From: Anaeramoeba flamelloides
Taxonomy: Eukaryota > Metamonada > Anaeramoebidae
Reading direction: 5' to 3'
DNA: 64,000 nt
Assembly: GCA_027625915.1 (NCBI GenBank)
Contig: JANTQA010000070.1
Span: forward strand, 13,583,001-13,647,000
The translations under genes were made by a program, and so were the position numbers. A model generated the notes under the pieces. It saw only the letters and a list, made by a program, of their open reading frames with translations, ran no database searches and was not told the origin of the DNA. How positions within the stretch are numbered: position 1 is the first letter of the stretch; every line of letters starts with the position of its first letter. Of the stretch, positions 12,162 to 24,873 are shown one piece after another.

Positions 12162-13508
12162 TTAACTCTCAAGAAACTTTTTGATCAACACAATATTAAA
12201 ATGAAAAAATGAAATATCATTTTAAATTTTAAGAGAGAAATCCTTCAAAATTATTTTTTTAAGGAGCGAAACCTAAAAAATTTAGAATATACTTTGTAGT
12301 TGTCAAATATTTTGTTGGTTAGAGTGATTATAATCTGGTCTGGTGGAATTTTCTTATTATTTTAAAAATGGAAAAATAAAATTTCTTTTTCGTTTTTTAT
12401 TGTAAAAGAAGTATAAATTAAATTCTAGTAAAGTGATCTTATACTTAAATTTCCGGTCAAAAAGTTAATCGTGTAAATCAGGGAATTTCACAATTATTCG
12501 TTACTGAAAATAATTTCAAACTGTTTTGGTTAAAATTATTTCATAAAGGTTTTTTTTTCTTTCATTAGATTAAAAAATATCAAGAAATCTTTTTCATAGG
12601 TGCATAACCCATAAATAAAAATCAATATTTTCAATAATTTTCCTTTCTGTTCTCATTATAAATATAATTTTCAAAATTCATTTGAATTTTTATTTATTAT
12701 ATCATAAGATCTATTTAAGTAATTAGTAACTGTACTAAATTGTAGAATAGTTTAGCTAAATTCATTACTTTGGATATAGTGCCAAGTTGATAAAATAAGT
12801 AATATAAAACAAAATTTCATAATAAATAACCCATTTTTTTTACTTTTTTTTTATTTTATTTTTAGATGAAAAACAAATATTTCTAGTATATCGAACTGAC
12901 TTTCATAATAGTAATTTTTTTTTATTAGGATAGATAACTTCAATTTATATTAATATTTATTTTCAAATTTTGATTTTTAATGGGCCAATGACTTTGAAAT
13001 ATCGTTTATTTGTATGGATAGGATGATATTTATAGCACACAGAAAGTTAAATATTTTCACGATTGTCAAAAATATAAAGTAACTTATGTGGGTTATTAAT
13101 TGTTGAAATCTGTATATTTTATATAAAAAAAATATTATTTGAAAAAAAAAATCAAAATAAAATACATAGAATTCTAAAAAGTTTTTTATAGTCATTCTTT
13201 TTTAGATGGTTAATTCTTAAATAATTATTAAATTATACTAAAATAATGAAAATTAATTACCTCCAATTGCAAAATGAACTTTTTCTAAATTATATCATAA
13301 CTTAAAAGTTATTTTCAACACCCTCTTTAAACTCTAAAAATGATGAAACTGGTCAATAACAACACCTTTTCAATTCTATCTTTTTAAAATAAAAAAAAAA
13401 TAACTTGTTAATTAAGATATAAAGAAAATTCACATTTCCTATTATCCATATGGAACTTCTTTTTATTATATTTAGAGATGTTAAGTAACAATTCAAATAT
13501 TTATTTCT

Positions 13509-13509
<1 letters not shown>
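12162..13509. other. Noncoding region 5' of the kinase gene
   Basis: AT-rich DNA upstream of the kinase ATG on the minus strand. It must hold the promoter and 5' UTR, but no recognisable core element stands out from the A/T background. Confidence 0.5.
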
Positions 13510-13546
<37 letters not shown>

Positions 13547-13560
13547 AGAGAAAGAGAGAG
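13510..13560. repeat. Long poly-A tract with adjoining GA repeat
   Basis: An A run of about 33 bases is followed directly by AGAGAGAGAAAGAGAGAG. It is the longest pure homopolymer in the window. It could be a decayed polyadenylated insertion tail or slippage; no retroelement body is visible on either side. Confidence 0.7.
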
Positions 13561-13716
13561 AAAATCTATAATACTCATAATCAGTGTAGTATTATATAAC
13601 AAATATCTTTTATCTTGGAAAAATAAATTCAAATATGCTTAGAAAAAGGGTTATTGATTCTGATTTTTTTAGCATATATTTCCAAAAAGGGGGGAAGTGA
13701 TATAATTTTGGTGAAT

Positions 13717-13914
13717 TAAAGTCAGTTCCACTTTTAAGACACAAAATTTCAACTACATTTAATGTGCAAAAAAATCTTCTATCATGGTATAAATATGTAT
13801 TCTAGTAAAATAATGTCAATTAAAATAATTCCAAATTTTTTTATTTTAATTTGAGATTTTTTAGGTCACAAATTTTGTTGAAAATTTATGTCTTAAAAGT
13901 GAAATTGGTTGTAT
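13717..13914. mobile_element. MITE family A, copy 2
   Basis: 198 bp. The left terminus GTCAGTTCCACTTTTAAG is inverted at the right as CTTAAAAGTGAAATTGGTTG. Flanked by TA. Noncoding and somewhat diverged from copies 3-5. Confidence 0.75.
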
Positions 13915-14614
13915 ATCAAATTCATATCACCTTTATCAAACAATCAGTATAGTTTATTGTTTCTTTTTAAATGTTTTTAATAAAATTGGCAAGGTTTTCT
14001 TTGATTGTTGCAAGTTTTAATATGTTAAACTCAAAATATCATTTCTATTCACAGCACTTAAATTTTATGTTAATTCACAGAAATAATCAATATTGTCAAA
14101 CTTTTTCTGTACCATCAGATCACCAATCATCTTTAAATTAGGAATTAAAATTTGAAAGAGGTAAGACAAAGTACATCAGCATTACAGGAAAATATTTATT
14201 TTTCAAAGGTCAAGTTGTCATACTTTGGTCTATTGTATTATAAAACGTATATTTGGAATATTTAATTTATCGTTAAAAAGGTGATTAATTTTTTTTTTTT
14301 GGTAATTTTCTCTCTTTGAACATCTTTTTCAGTTTGATAATTTGTTTTTTATGTTATTTTGTAAATTTTAGATTTTAGAAAACCATAAGGTGGATAAAAA
14401 ACAATAATTCATCAAAAACGGAAAGATAAATATCCATTTTCCACTTAACCGCATTATTTCTGATCGTTTACCTATTTCTTAAAGTTACAAAATCTAAAAG
14501 TTGTATTTTTAATTAAAAATAGGACTTATACTTTTGAAAGCTTTTAATTCTTTGAAGAAATTGTTTGACCGATATGAATCAATTACGATTATAAAAATCG
14601 AACCTAAACGAAAT

Positions 14615-15000
14615 TGGTATAAAACCCTTCTCGATTTATGGAGTTGATTGAGTTTTTAGGAGAAATTCCCACATTCTCTCTCACTGGGTTCAACAATATA
14701 TCTAAATAAATTTTGGGATTCAGAAAGTGCCACCAAATACCCACAAGTTGGTCCAATACATTAGAGTACCTAGGTTTTATTGGGGTTTTCTGTTTTATAT
14801 ACAAAATCTATCGATTGTCCTAATAAACAGATAACTTAAGAAAACCCAATAACACTTTAACGGAATTCAAAGAAATTGAGAAACATTGTTAATTATACTC
14901 CATTCTAATAAATTCTGCAAACTAACAGGGGTTTTTTTATAATTTCAGAAATTAAAATAAAATTTTTGATTTATTATATTCTCTGAAATTATAAAAAAAT
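14615..15000. repeat. Hairpin-chain dispersed repeat, second copy
   Basis: Shares with the copy at 63500 the blocks AGGAGAAATTCCCACATTCT and CTCTCACTGGGTTCAACA (diverged), then GAGTACCTAGGTTTTATTGG and an inverted pair around TTTCAGAAATTAAAATAAAA near 14945 and 14985. Apparent open frames here are by-products of the repeat. Confidence 0.55.
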
Positions 15001-15346
15001 CAGAGAAAAAGGGTGAACTTTTTTTACTCACTCTTAAATGAAAAAAAAAGAATAATTTTTTGTACATTTTATTTAGTAACTTCTCTTTAACTTTCAGATC
15101 AAAGAGTCAACTTTTCTAACATTCATTCAAATTTTTTTCCAGTTTCTTTCAGAACATAAGTCTTGGAAAAGTTATTAAATTATCAATCGTCCTCCAAAAC
15201 AATCGAGAAGATGAAAAACAAAATCTTGTTAAAAATCCTAATTCCTTCAAATTTGTTTTAAAAACTTGTAACCAGAGAAAATATTCGATAAAGTGAATCA
15301 ATTATCATGAATGGAAATGTTGTGATTAAAAACAATACACTTTTTC

Positions 15347-15513
15347 TACTGGTATTTGAATTTTAAGTAGGAAAAATTTTCACTGCATTTTCAATTTCCT
15401 TTTTCAATCAAATACACAAATTACAACCTATCTCTTTGAAAACTCTTTTTATAAAAGAAAAATACTTATAAAAAGTGAAAATTTTAGCCCATTCATAATT
15501 CAAATACGAATAA
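15347..15513. mobile_element. MITE family C, copy 2
   Basis: 167 bp. ACTGGTATTTGAATTTTAAG at the left; at the right its partial inverse, ATTCAAATACGAATAAAT. The interior keeps the TTTTCACT and AGTGAAAATTTTAG blocks seen in the copy at 10718. Confidence 0.65.
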
Positions 15514-16061
15514 ATGAAATATCATAAGTTGTTATTTTTAAAAAACTCAAAAAGGCGAATGGACTAAAAAACCTTTCTCAAATTCATTCTGATATTTAAA
15601 AAAATATTATAAGTTTACACAATTTATTTCAACTGTTGGAATAGGATTTTAATTTTTTTCTTTTTCATTTTGATATTTGAAAAATCAATTTTTCAAGATC
15701 AGAAATTGAAAACTATTAACCAGACTCGAAGAGCGTATAACACTTGGAAAATGAATTTAAATTTAAATTTAAAACGAATACTGAAAAATCGTTTACTAAA
15801 AAAAAGTAAGCCAATTATCTAAAAAGATAATTTTTAAAAAAATGAAAGTAGAAGAAATAATTGCTAAAAATATTCGAAAAGTTTCCAAAAAAAGCAGCAC
15901 CTATTCTTAACTGCTAAACCAACCAAGACAGAACAAAAAAAAACTTTTCCGGTAATTTCCCAAAAAAAGAATTATTTTTTTCTTCTAAATCACAAATTAT
16001 TTTTTTATTTAATAAATCACCAAATTCTTCCATTAGTGATTTCGTTTCAACAAAAACAATA

Positions 16062-19000
16062 ATGTCTTCAAGTAATTCAAGTTCAACTGATTCAAGTTCA
16101 ACAGACTCTTCATCAAGTTCATCTGAAAAAAATAATTTTGATATGTCTCAATTTGTAGAAGACGTTAATGAAAAGATCGAGATCGAGATCGAAAAACCAA
16201 AAACCAAAATCAAAAAGCCTGAAAAAAAGAAAGCCAAAGGACGTTCAACAAATTCACCAAAAAAAAGAAATAATTTTTTTACCATAAGTAGAGGAGGCAA
16301 GGCGCAATTCAAAGGAAAACAAAACGAATTTCTAAAAAGAGGTGTTTCGATACCAAGATTTGCAACAGGTAATTTTTTCTTAAACACTTTTTTCAAAATA
16401 TTCTCTTTCGATCTTTATTTTTAATTTGTTTCAAGTTCGTTGTTTAACAAATAAAAAAGAGAAAAATCAAAAATTTTTTTTTTTTCTTTCTTTTAAAATT
16501 TTTTTTCTGTTTACAACAAAAGAAAAAAATTTCTTATCAACTTTTCATAAAAGCTCTACAACTTTTTCTTTGAATCATTTTTGATTTAAAACTTTTCAAC
16601 AAAACCAAAACAACAACTAAATTAAAAACGAAAAACAAAAACAAAAAACAAAAACAAAAAACAAAAACAAAAAACAAAAACAAAAAATTAAAAACAAAAA
16701 ACAAAAAACAAAACCAAAAAAACAAAAAACAAAAAACAAAAAACAAAAAACAAAAAACAAAAACTAAAACAAAATACAAACAAACCCAAACTACACAAAA
16801 GTAAAACAGCCAAAGAATTTAAAAACAGTTCAAACGATGGCAAAAATCTCGAATGTTGATCCAAACAAATTAAGTACTCATGATCATTTGATTAGTACTG
16901 CCTATAACAAAAAGTTTGTCGAGCTAACCCAGCACGAAAGGAACTCTTTACAAAAGAATTTCACGTCTTTAACAAATGAAGAGATCCAAGAAGGCGAGCA
17001 ACCAAACCGAAAGAAGGCTTTAAAAAAGGAAGTCCAAGAAAGGTTTGCAGGCGGTAACACGAGCTTTGACTCTTTAGTTATTGCGCCAAATGGCTCGATT
17101 ATCAGTGGAATTTTACAATTTTCTGTTAAGGAATTTAATATCGTCTCCTTTGGTGTTGCCAAAATTTGTATCAGCTACAAACAGCCCTTATTAAAAATTC
17201 ATCTCAGTAAAGACGATAACAAAGTGTTACGATTACAAATTAACAAAACAACCAAGCTCTTATTTATCTTGAATAATGACCAACAGAGGTTTTTAGTTTG
17301 GAAAACCTTCTTAATGTATAAAACATACAACTCAAACGAGGTCGAAAACTTCCGAATCAGCGGATCAATTTTAGGAAACAAATCGGAGATATCTGCAATT
17401 TCACTTCGGTGTTGGACGAAAGGAATAGCCAAATTGGAATTATTATTATTAGATCCACAAAAGGAAAATGAGAACAAGAATAAAACGAAAAAAAAAAAGA
17501 AAAAAGAAAAAGAAAAAGAAAAAGAAAACGAAAATGAAAATAAAATAAATTTAAATAATTACCAAGAAATACCAATTTTTTTAGAAGTCACATTAAAGAA
17601 TATCATAATTAAAAAAAAATCAGGATTAATTTTAGGAAAATATTCTTGGGAAGATAGGGTTATTCAATTTGAACAAAATGAAAAAAGAGAAGACTTTCTG
17701 AATTTAACAGTTTCCAAAATCAGTAGCGATTTAAATAATTTATCGTTTGATTTTGAAAAAAATGAAGAACAGGATATCGAAACAAAGTTAATCAAGGACT
17801 ATTTAATTAATTGCCGAAATATTACGAAAGTGAAGTTAGTATTATCTTGTCTGTCTAGCTTTAGTAATGCCAATATTGATCAAGATGATAACGACTTTTT
17901 TTTGTCCTTTGGGCAATTAGAAGGGGTGAATGTTGAACTATTAAATAACAATGAAAACAACAACAACAACGATTATAGTCTAGATCTATCTGGAAGTAAA
18001 ACGGATAGCGACGAGGAAACAGATGAAGATACTTCCGACAATGAAATAACAATACAAAAAAAGACTAAAAAAAAGCAAAAGGATAAAAAAACAAAATTGG
18101 GGATTGAATTGAATTCAATTTCAGATTCTGATGAAGATGGATTAGAAATCAAAAAGAACCCGTTAGTCCAAAATAAAAAGCAAAAAAGAAAAAAAAAATC
18201 TGGTGCTGATGAAAAAACCTTTGTTTTTAAAATCATCGACAAAAAAAAGCAATACTTAGGAAATGGACAAATTATTATCAATTCAAAGAAAATGACTGTG
18301 CATGCCATTGATGAGCACTTCACGTTAAAAGGGGTCAAAAGCACGCGATTTTATTTCCATCAAAAGAACCAACAATTGGGTTGTCTGAATGTGAATAAGG
18401 ATTTAAAAATATTTCTTTATCTTGAAGACGAAAAGGAAAGGAAGCAATTACAAAAAATGTTTAAGAAATTGCCATCCAAATATGACAAGTTAATTGATCA
18501 TACGATTGGAGAGGAAGAACAATTAATTTCAACGGATTCTGAGGTTGATCTTGATCAATGGTCTGACAACGATCCAATTAATTTACAAAACAAAACCTAT
18601 GATGTCTATTTCTTGAATTCCGACGTCACCGCGAAGGGGCTCGGGACAATTAAATTAATGAAAACAAAATTAGTCATCAGAGAGCCCGATGCCGAAAAGC
18701 TGAATGCACAATATAAAAAAACCACAAAATTGTTTACACACCCAAGTAAAAATGACATTTTAAGAATTGTGATTAACGAAAGTGATATTTTTTATATCAA
18801 ATTTGATTCGTTCACTTCAAGAAATCAATTTTTAGATGAGCACAAGGAATTTCTTGAGAATTTTAACAATAGAGAAAATTCTAGTCAGAACAAAAGCAAA
18901 AAGGGCAATAAGGAGAAGGGCTACTTAGATAACGTGAAAAGGCATAAAAGAAAGAAAAACGATATAAGTACTTTAACCCTGGGAAGAAGGAAAAAGAAAT

Positions 19001-20208
19001 TAACAGAAGAAAATAATTCAAAGGATAACGATGGCGATAAGCCAAGCGAGACAGACAAAAAGATCTTCAAGGTATTTGATTATTTCAACAAACCAAAAAT
19101 TGCTAAAAAGTATGAAATAACAATGCAATTGCCAATAATGAAATTGAAAGAATTATTCGGCAAGAATGTCAAGCTGCCATCCAAATATATCAAGAAATCT
19201 AAAAAGTTGATCAAAGGCGACAAATATACCGAATTTGAATATTTCCTCTTGGATAGCTATCAATTTATCCATTCCATTTTATTGCTATCCAAAATTAAAG
19301 GCATCATAAGCACATTTCGAGCGCTTGTTTATCTTTTCGAAGAAAACGATGCCGCTGTGCCATTATTGCAATATTTTATTAAAATGGATCTGGAAAATTG
19401 CCAGAACCCAACCTTTTTATTTAGCGAGACAGATATCTCGAACCAACTGTGGATTTCATTCTGTAAACTGCCCTATAATGTGAGGTATGTGAGAAGAACT
19501 CTAAGACCTGCATTTAGAGAAATTAACCAATTAGAAGGCAATCTTAAAAAGCAATTGAAGGCGAAGAAAATAGACAGCATGCCATCCAAGGAAGAATTGA
19601 TCTTACAAAAAATAGATATTATTTTTGAAGCCATCATTAATTCCAGGGCAATGGTTCCAAACCAATTAATCGCCATACTTGAATCCATTAAAGAAAACTT
19701 GCTTTCAAAGTTCGTGAACGAAACATACCCGGTGCTGTATAAACTAGTCCTATCATATTTATTTAATGAGGCAATATCAAGCCCAATTGATTGGTGGATG
19801 CTTGAAAAAAAAAATTTCAAGAAAAATAAAAAATTCATCGACACTTTATCAAATGTATCCAATTCCTTTGTGACAGGCGAACCAATAAAACAAAAAGAAT
19901 ACCTAAGCAAAGAACTTAATCAATATATTGAAAAAAAATCCAAATTCATTAAATTCTTTATCAATTCAATGTCTACTGTAAAAGAAGGTGGCAGAAAGGC
20001 TCCAAAGGTTCCATTACAATCCAATTGTTACCCAATATGCCTCGGAATAATACACGATTTTTCAGAAAGACAAAGAGCAGATATATTAACTAAATTAGAT
20101 ACCATACTAACAAAAAGGGAAAAAAAAATTAAAAAGAAAATTGAAAATGATTTAACTTCAATAATGAACGATCTTCCTTCAGCTCCTAATTATTTTAAAA
20201 AACTCTAA
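16062..20208 (+). CDS. RasGAP-fold protein with PH-like domains
   Basis: Two exons, 16062-16368 and 16829-20208 (1228 residues), joined ACAG|GTAATT to AAAAACAG|TT in phase. Residues 1-102 are Ser-rich then Lys-rich. About residues 183-270 look like a PH-type lipid-binding fold, and two further beta-rich segments near 510-590 and 690-790 are similar, separated by K/E/N- and D/S-rich linkers. About residues 900-1150 fit a RasGAP/IQGAP helical domain: MVPNQLIAILESIKENL, LSYLFNEAISSPIDWW and LSNVSNSFVTGEPIKQKEY match its later helices. RasGAP proteins bind Ras GTPases and usually speed GTP hydrolysis. Here the arginine-finger position (LFRGNS in p120GAP) reads LFEEND, and the FLR motif reads LFNEA, so it may bind without being an active GAP, as IQGAPs do. 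Domain identity is from motif recognition only. Confidence 0.75.
16621..16765 (+). repeat. Imperfect (A5-6 C)n tandem repeat in the RasGAP-like gene's intron
   Basis: About 145 bp of AAAAAC and AAAAAAC units fill a third of the 460-bp intron on the coding strand and end close to the acceptor. The tract would give an A/C-only, structureless pre-mRNA segment where a pyrimidine tract would be expected. Confidence 0.75.
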
Positions 20209-20370
20209 GTCTTTGTGATTTTTTTTTTTTTATTTTGATTTTTTTTTATATTTTTGATTTTCGTGACATAAAAAGAAAACAAATAAACTTTATTCATTAA
20301 GCATTATGAAAAAACAATTTATTTTATTGATTTTTTTTTTTTTTTAATGTTAATCAACAAAATTCCATAA
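20209..20370 (+). other. 3' flank of the RasGAP-like gene
   Basis: T-runs follow the stop at 20206-20208, then AATAAA at about 20281-20286, a plausible polyadenylation signal. No other feature seen. Confidence 0.4.
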
Positions 20371-20935
20371 TAAACTATTTTTCAAAAATTTTGACTCTCT
20401 TTATAATGTTAATGGAAGTCGTTTTGAGTTTTATTATGGTATTCTTATCAAAAAAATATTTATAATTTTTGGATCAGAATAATTTTTTGTAATTTTGTAA
20501 ATTTTTGATATGCTTTTTCAAATTTTTTTTTTCTTTTGTTTTTTTTTTCAATTTCTTTTTTTTTTTTTTTTTTTGATTTTTTTTTTTTGGTACTTTTTTT
20601 TTTATTTTTGATACTTTTTTTTTGCTTAAGTTAATGTGGAAAAAAAAAAGAGTGCTTCGAAAATACAAATAATAACTAACAAAATTAAGACTCTGTAATG
20701 TCGTTTAAAATGTCATTTAATTATTATTAAACAATCTTCTTGTTAACTTTTTTTTCAGTGAAAGTTCAGTAATAAAAAATCTGTAAGGCTCATTTCAAAA
20801 ATTGTTACTCTCTTTTTTTTAGTTTTTGGTTTTATTTTTTTTTAAATTTTTAAAATATCAGGCTTTACTATATTTGGAATGACTTAAAAGTGAATTAATA
20901 AACTTATTTAATTATTTTTTTTTCTTGAATACAAG
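20371..20935. repeat. Dispersed repeat family J, truncated copy
   Basis: Matches 49834-50465 in the same orientation, from AACTATTTTTCAAAAATTTT through GGATCAGAAT(A/C)ATTTTTT, the GTGAAAGTTCAGTAATAAAA block and a closing TCAGGCTTT block. The right-hand inverted terminus seen in the other copy is missing; a TA microsatellite replaces it. Confidence 0.7.
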
Positions 20936-23900
20936 AGTATATATATATATATATATATATATTCCTTAGCACTTGGGATTTGCCTAAATTTCATCAAGTT
21001 TTTTAAATTAGATTTAAATTGATATTGATCTACTAATATATTAATTTTCTTATTTGTCTTTAATCCAGATTTGAATTATAATAAAAAGTCAAAATAGTTC
21101 AAAGATAAAGTAGTTAAGTTATTTATTTTTTTTTTGAAATTGAAAAAAAAAATAATAATTATTCATTTTTACATTTTTTTTTAAAGATTTTTATTTTTAT
21201 TTTATTTTTTTAAATCAGTAATTTTATTACATTAATATTAATTCAAAACTCAACACGTTAATTTATTAATAATAACCACCATACAATTTTGCTAATTTTA
21301 TGATAAAAAAAAATAAATAAAAAAATAAATTTCTTTTAAATTTAATTTTTTTTAAGAAAAAATTTCAATAAATATCCAATTAAGAGAAAAATGAAATTTA
21401 TTTCTTTAGGCCAAAATTAAATTTTTTAATATGATTAATTTTCTAAAACTTTTATTTAAGCAATAGATAATAATGGAAAATCAAAAAAAAAAAAAAAATT
21501 GTAAAATAATTTCAATTTATTAAATTGGAATAAAACAAATATAAATTACTTTTTAATCGATAAAATATTTATACCTAAATTTAAAATAAAATAAAAAATA
21601 ACTCTTAAATATTATTCCAATATAATAAAATAATCTCCAAAACCAAAATTTTTTATTGCATTTTGTTATTGATAAAAATTTGAATAATATATTTGCGATA
21701 TTTGGATTTTTCCTTAATAAATTAATCCAGATCTTGTTAAATAAGTTCTGATATATGGCCTCTAATTCAATAATATTGTTTATTTTATGTCTAGATTTTA
21801 AAAAGTCAAAAATTAAAAAATTGTAAAAAATAAAAAAAAAAAAATCAATTATTAATCTGACTCGAACTATTACCCAAATCATTTAAAATTGAAAAAAAAT
21901 CTTGTTGAAAAAATCTTAAAATTTTGCAATGAAAAAAAATTTGATTTTTTATTCTAATTTAATTTATATTTTTTTTTATCTTTAAATTATTTAGAATCTA
22001 TTATAGATATTGATATTGAATAGTAATCATTAGATAAAACAAATTTTCTATGTGATGTTATAATAACTTTTATAATGAATAAATTATTTAATCAAGCATT
22101 TTAGGCAATTTTGGGGTGAAAAGGTGCCAAAAAAATTTCCAGTAAAGTATGATGTGTGTTAAATGTTAAAACTAAGAGGTTTTTGATGTCTAGACAAACT
22201 TTTCAAAAAAAAAAAAAAATTATTTTGACAAAATTTGGAAAAATAATAAAATCACAATAACCAAAAAAAAATTCCCAATGTTGAAAATTTTTTTTCAAGT
22301 AATTTTTTTATTTTAAGTAACTATAAAATTTTTAATTATAAAATTTTCTTTCTAAGATAATTTTTTATTAATTCTATATCTTATAATCCTTTGATAACAT
22401 TTCAAATTAAATTTTTGTTTGAAAACTTTTTAGGTTATTTGGAGTGCTAAGGGATATATATTCCATATATAATTTCATATGGGTTAGAATTTTTGTCATT
22501 ATCTTTATTTGAACCACTTAGATAAACAAAATTCTATTTATTTAGATTATTTAGATACAAAATTATTAAATTTTTTTTTATTGAACTAAATGTATCATGA
22601 AAGGGGCTTGGTTTATCCCATTGAGAACTTTTATCACCTATTTTATTTCCTCTTATTCGATATTTTCTTTTATTAATAATATATCCCTAACCAAGAATTG
22701 CCAGATGTTTTTACATGATTTAATCTGTATCATAATTAGAAATAAAATACATTAATTTAAATAATTCCATTCAATATTAGAAAGGATTGTTTGTTTTAAA
22801 AACAGATGAAAAAAATTTTTCATTCGACTTTCCAAAAAAAAGATTTAAAAATCGTAGTAATATTTCAAATTTTAATTCCATAAAGAAGCTTAAATTATTA
22901 TTTTCCAGTTTAGAGAATTATGAACTTTGATGATTTTATTTTAGAGATTTGTTTTTTTTTTGCTAAGCTGAATGAAAATTCTGATCATTTTATTTTGTAA
23001 TTATCATTATTCTTCAATTTATTTCTTTATTGGTAGTAAGGAGTAATTCAATGATATTTACAAGAGTAAAAAAAGAGAAAAAGAAAAATAATAAAAATAA
23101 AAAAATCATATGCTTGATCTGATGAAAAAAATATCAACTGATATTATTTTTTTTTGGAATTAGAATGAATGGGATAAAATCAATTAGCCACCCAACACTA
23201 TTGAAAATTAAAAAAAAAAAAAACATCTAAATTTATTGTTAAAGTAATAAAACCAAATGAAAATCACTAGAAAGTTAGAATAAAATAACAAAAATTAGTT
23301 ACTTGGCCGAACTCTACGACATGCGAAAAAAATATTTCACAATAATAAAAAAACAAATTTCTTTATTTACAAATCAAAGATATCTAAATTATCCCTCAAG
23401 TTCAACTATTTAAAAAATTCAGAACATTTACTCCTTCCTAAAAAATATACTACTATGTAATAAATAAACATTAAAATAATTTTTTTCGATTATGTTTAAT
23501 ATATGAACAGAAAGAAATAATACAAAATATAAATCACTTTCTATGGGTATGTTAGACTTTAAAAAAAAGATAGATCAATATTTTAAAAAGAATTAAAAGA
23601 ACTAAATCTTAATGAAATAATTTTAAACCAAAAAAGTTTAAAATTATTTTCATTTATTAAGAATCGTAAAATCAAATTATTTTACTTTTATTTTTCTGAA
23701 AGAAAATTTAAGTATTAGAACAACTAGAGTGTTATTTAAACTTATTTAATAATAATAAAAAATTGAAATTTTAATTTTGGGTTTATTTTAATATAAGAAT
23801 AACATTTTTTTTTATAAAAAAAAAAATGTGAATATCCTTTCATTACAAAAAGAAATTTTTTAAACAAATAACAATAAGAATTCATATTGAATTTAAAAAT

Positions 23901-24111
23901 AGAAAGTGAAAAGAACAAAATTCAGAAAAAATGAAGAAATAAATATAAAGTACAACAATCAATAATTTAACTTATAATTGTATTCATATTTCAAATTTCT
24001 ACTTGATTTTTTTTTTTTTTTATTAAAATTATAATAATCCAATTTCTGGTAGATTGTTGTTGATAATCAAATTTGAAAATTTATTTCAAAAGGATTGTTT
24101 CATTCAAAATA
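20936..24111. other. AT-rich noncoding stretch
   Basis: Begins with a (TA)12 run at 20938-20962. A 109-codon minus-strand open frame (21553-21882) contains a peptide-like part (ELEAIYQNLFNKIWINLLRK) but is otherwise F/Y/K-rich and has no supporting splice or homology signal. No other gene, RNA or repeat was recognised. Confidence 0.5.
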
Positions 24112-24873
24112 TTAATCTTGATTTGCTTGGTATTCACATAAAATTGCATACACAGGCAAAGTTAAATATCTATTATAAACTGTATATGAATTATGATTTA
24201 ATGTTGTTCCCTTTAATCCATGAATTGAATCATAAAATCCAGAATTTATAATAGATATAAAATCGTCCTGTGGTGATTTTAAACGTTTTTCTCTTCCACA
24301 AATAACCCGAGATAAGAAAAATACAATTCTTATTTTATCTTTTAGCTCTTTTTGTGTGTCGAAAAATGGTTTGAAGCATTGCGACGATTCTGCATGAAAA
24401 TATAATCCATTTCCAAAATCGCTCCATACTAAAGGTGATGACTTGAGTTTTTTAGGTATTTTAAAACCATCTAATTTTGAAGAAAAAAATAATTTTAAAA
24501 ATAGTAAGAAAATAATTAGGTTAAGTTGTATATTTAATTCATAAAATTTGAAAATTTAATAGAGAAATAATTTCAGAAAAATGAAAATTTTTATAATTTT
24601 TTTATTTATTTTTTTTGAGTTTACTTATTTTGTATTAAAAAAAAAATTTTTTTTTTTTATTTAAAAAGTAGAGAATAAGAAAAATTAAACTTTATTGTTT
24701 CTGATCTAACAAACAATTACTCAAAATAGAAGATATTTTTGAACCAAATATCAAGGTATAATGAAAGTATTTTTGATTTTTTAACATTTCCCCCATAGCC
24801 GAATCTTCTTTATATTGGGAAGAAGAGTTAAAATGGAAAAAGATCAAGTGGTTACTTTCTAATACTGAAGATA
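24112..24873 (-). CDS. PARP-fold protein, 3' exons (partial)
   Basis: Two exons, 24721-24873 then 24112-24470, joined TTTTGA|GTAATT to AAAATTAG|ATGG in phase; TAA stop at 24112. The join yields YTLIFGSKISSILNGFKIP, then FGNGLYFHAESSQC, VICGREKRL, GFYDSIHG and SYTVYNRYLTLPVYAIL. This order follows the PARP/ARTD ADP-ribosyltransferase domain (LFHGT...GF, FGKGIYFA, CRVLVGK, YDSV, EYVVYN...YPEYLI). Compared with the H-Y-E triad, His reads Phe (LIFGS), Tyr is kept (GLYF) and Glu reads Ser (NSYTVYN). It may be inactive or divergent. The upstream acceptor (GTTCCAG at 24874) implies further 5' exons that I could not place; a short one ending at GCCACG|GTACTT near 25044 keeps phase but is speculative. 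Confidence 0.65.

Noticed and set aside
13510-13560. Poly-A tail of a retroelement
   Set aside because: No reverse transcriptase, SINE head or target duplication is visible on either side; slippage is enough to explain it.
16837-20208. Taking ATG 16837 as the true start of the RasGAP-like gene
   Set aside because: The upstream Ser/Lys-rich exon at 16062-16368 ends in a good donor and joins 16829 in phase, so 16837 is more likely internal. It could still serve as an alternative start.
21553-21882. 109-codon minus-strand open frame
   Set aside because: Part of it looks peptide-like, but most is F/Y/K runs typical of AT-rich noise; no homologous motif or splice context was seen.
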